Assembly: GCF_001696535.1 (NCBI RefSeq)
Contig: NZ_MBQE01000006.1
Location: 124,001 to 188,000 of the forward strand
Reading direction: 5' to 3'
DNA: 64,000 nt
Origin: Stappia indica
GTDB lineage: Bacteria > Pseudomonadota > Alphaproteobacteria > Rhizobiales > Stappiaceae
Each line of letters begins with the position of its first letter. Positions within the stretch are counted from its first letter, which is position 1. The notes under the pieces are model-generated. The model was not told where the DNA came from and did no database searches. It saw nothing but the letters and a program-made list of their open reading frames with translations. Of the stretch, positions 62,345-64,000 are shown piece by piece. A program made the position numbers and the translations under genes.

Positions 62345-63583
62345 TCAGCGAAAGCTGCCGCTGAAGCCGCGGATCGCGAGCGGGTTGTCCGACAGCGCCG
62401 CCGCATCCGGCGTATCCGTCGCCGGCGTGCTGGTGAAGGCGTCGAACAGCTTGCGCACGAAGGCTTCCGGCAGGTCGCGGGTGATGAACACCAGCCGGCT
62501 GCGATGGTCGTCGTCCGGCCAGGCCGGCAGCGTTGCCGGCGGGTGAAACACGTGCTGCACCCCGTGCAGCACCACCGGCCGGTCCGGATCCTCGGCAATC
62601 TGCACCACACCCTTCATCCGCAGCAGCTTCGGCCCATGCGCCGAGCGAAGCAGGTCGAGGAACATCTCCAGCGCCGCCGCCGGCACAGGCCGGTCGGTCG
62701 ACAGCGAGAAAGCGCGGATCGAATCGCCGTGGCGGTTCACGTCGTGGGAATGGTCATGCCCGTGATGATGGTGATCATGGCCATGCCCGTGGTCATGATC
62801 GTGGTGCCCGTGCCCATGACTGTGACTATGACTGTGCCCGTGCGAATGGCCGTGGCCGTCGCGATAGGCTTCCTCGTTGAGCCAGCGCGAAACGTCCGCC
62901 GTCTTGGTCGCCGGATCGTAGAGCCCGGTGCCGATCAGCCGTGCAGCGCTCGCCTCGCCATTTGCCGCAATGATCACCGGCGCCGCCGGGTTGAGCCGTG
63001 CGATGCGCCGGCGCAGCGGGCTGTCCGGGTCGAGCGCTTCCGCGCCTTCCGCAAGATCGGTCTTGGTCAGCACGATGCGGTCGGCGACCGCCACCTGCTT
63101 CACCGCCTCTTCCTGGGCATCGAGCGTCGCAAGGCCGTTGACCGCGTCGACCAGGGTCACCACCCCGTCGAGCTGGTAGCGCATCACCAGATAGGGATGC
63201 TGCATCACCGTGTGCAGCACCGGGGCCGGATCGGCGAGCCCCGTCGTCTCGATCACCACCCGCGACAGCCGCTCGGTGCGGCCGTTGTCGAGCCGCCGCA
63301 GCAGGTTCTCGAGCGTCGTCACCAGATCGCCGCGAATGGTGCAGCACAGGCACCCGGAGGACAGCTCGACGATGCCTTCCTCGCCGCCTTCGACGAACAG
63401 GTGGTCGAGGCCGACTTCGCCGAACTCGTTGATGATCACCGCAGCGTCCGCAAGCGCGGGATCCTTCAGCAGACCGTTCAGCAGCGTCGTCTTGCCGGCG
63501 CCGAGAAAGCCGGTGATCACGGTCATCGGTATCGGCGGCTTCGGCCCGCGCGGGCGCTTTCCGGTCTGGTCGGTCTCGGTCAC
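62345..63583 (-). CDS. CobW/COG0523 metallochaperone GTPase with His-rich insert
   Basis: G3E-family P-loop GTPase of 412 residues. Walker A is ITGFLGAGKTTLLNG, the metal site CxCC is GCLCCTI, Walker B ETTGLADP, and the specificity motif LTKTD. A striking His/Asp/Gly insert (about 240-282) alternates HGHSH and HDH units, and the CobW C-terminal domain follows. COG0523 proteins deliver metals, chiefly zinc or cobalt; the His-rich loop suggests zinc or nickel/cobalt binding. Function by family; the metal is not certain. Confidence 0.9.
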   Translation of the reverse strand: MTETDQTGKRPRGPKPPIPMTVITGFLGAGKTTLLNGLLKDPALADAAVIINEFGEVGLDHLFVEGGEEGIVELSSGCLCCTIRGDLVTTLENLLRRLDNGRTERLSRVVIETTGLADPAPVLHTVMQHPYLVMRYQLDGVVTLVDAVNGLATLDAQEEAVKQVAVADRIVLTKTDLAEGAEALDPDSPLRRRIARLNPAAPVIIAANGEASAARLIGTGLYDPATKTADVSRWLNEEAYRDGHGHSHGHSHSHSHGHGHHDHDHGHGHDHHHHGHDHSHDVNRHGDSIRAFSLSTDRPVPAAALEMFLDLLRSAHGPKLLRMKGVVQIAEDPDRPVVLHGVQHVFHPPATLPAWPDDDHRSRLVFITRDLPEAFVRKLFDAFTSTPATDTPDAAALSDNPLAIRGFSGSFR

Positions 63584-63628
63584 GTCGCTGTCCTCTGGCG
63601 GGCGCCGTCCAGGCGACGGCGCACCGGG

Positions 63629-64000
63629 CTACGGGCGGGGATTGGGGGTGGGCCGCGGCAGGATCACCAGCGGCTGGCCGCGAAAGATCGCGCCCGGCTT
63701 GGCTTCGCCTGCCGGCGCCTGCGTCGTGGCGGCCGGCAACAGGGCCGACGACCCCGCGCCCATCACCGCAACCGGCTTTTCCTTCGGCATCGGCACATTG
63801 GCGAGCGTTGCGATCTTCGCCTCCGAGGCCGGCGCCCGGCCTTTCGGCACGCCGAGACCGACCTGCACCGCCTGGTCGACGCGCGACCGCGGGCCGATGA
63901 TCTCGTCCATCACCTTGCCCCAGTCGGTCTTGCCGTCGTCGCGAGTCGGCACGTCGTCGTCATCCGCCGACACCGCCTGCTGCGGCGCCTGGCCGACGAT
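63629..64000 (-). CDS. Hypothetical Pro/Ala-rich protein (5' end outside window)
   Basis: Open frame continuing to the right edge (at least 123 residues visible). An internal GTG at 63973 could be a start but the frame is open before it, so the gene is probably cut. The visible part has an acidic stretch (ADDDDVPTRDDGKTDWGKVM), IIGPRSRVDQAVQVGLGVPKGR, then low-complexity Pro/Ala and a C-terminal GQPLVILPRPTPNPRP. I do not recognise it. It lies 45 bases upstream of the CobW gene and could be cotranscribed. Confidence 0.55.
   Translation of the reverse strand: MVGQAPQQAVSADDDDVPTRDDGKTDWGKVMDEIIGPRSRVDQAVQVGLGVPKGRAPASEAKIATLANVPMPKEKPVAVMGAGSSALLPAATTQAPAGEAKPGAIFRGQPLVILPRPTPNPRP

Noticed and set aside
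1-64000. CRISPR arrays, insertion sequences, prophage genes or rRNA
   Set aside because: No regularly spaced direct repeats, transposase, integrase or phage structural motifs, and no rRNA sequence were seen.

Overview
The window is GC-rich (by eye well above 60% in most genes) and reads as a chromosomal segment of an alphaproteobacterium, most likely Hyphomicrobiales (Rhizobiales), perhaps a Stappia/Pannonibacter/Labrenzia-type marine member. Support for this is the order ffh - chorismate mutase - rpsP - rimM - trmD - rplS, the block TIGR02302 - lysA - lptM - argH - tlpA, the hpt/cpdR pair, and the ethylmalonyl-CoA pathway genes ccrA and meaA. The genus is inference.

Layout. 1-6858 (minus strand) is a compact, translationally coupled natural-product-like operon: B12-type radical SAM enzyme, fatty-acyl-AMP-ligase-like enzyme, a double-length cytochrome P450 with two heme-cysteine motifs, an acyl carrier protein and a carbamoyltransferase that runs off the left edge. 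Directly upstream on the same strand is an EamA permease preceded by a ykkC-family riboswitch (7877-7992) with a recognisable promoter. 8056-9040 holds an orphan Imm11-family gene and two unusual large stem-loops of matching architecture. 9090-14811 looks like a small catabolic island: ABC binding protein, PhzS-like flavin monooxygenase, two paralogous cupins, an arylformamidase-like hydrolase fused in frame to one cupin, and a divergent AraC regulator. A tRNA-Arg(CCT), a MetR-like LysR regulator with a divergent MFS transporter, a ChrR-like cupin, a polysaccharide flippase and a CelD/BioF2-type acetyltransferase follow. 21192-27384 is acyl-CoA metabolism (acyl-CoA synthetase, CAP lipoprotein, ccrA, meaA). 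27521-30126 carries envelope proteins, one of them an unrecognised AT-richer lipoprotein.

30379-54151 is mainly conserved housekeeping: xth, quinone reductase, tRNA/rRNA methyltransferase, holA-lptE-leuS, YggS, the ffh-to-rplS translation operon, ftsEX, a zinc-ribbon protein, hpt, cpdR, TIGR02302, lysA, lptM, argH and tlpA. 54241-63583 continues with a YjfB-type small protein, hbd/etfA/etfB, a rhomboid protease, a PduO-type cobalamin adenosyltransferase, a small membrane protein, an SDR, a UbiH-like hydroxylase, TesB and a His-rich CobW GTPase. The right edge cuts a Pro/Ala-rich protein of unknown function.

How parts connect. The adenosyltransferase at 58340 can supply the cofactor for MeaA. 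CcrA, MeaA, the hydroxybutyryl-CoA dehydrogenase, ETF, TesB and the acyl-CoA synthetase form an acyl-CoA-centred set. In the left operon the ligase and ACP would load an acyl chain that the P450, radical SAM and carbamoyltransferase then tailor; this is inferred from gene content. I saw no insertion sequence, prophage, CRISPR array or rRNA gene.
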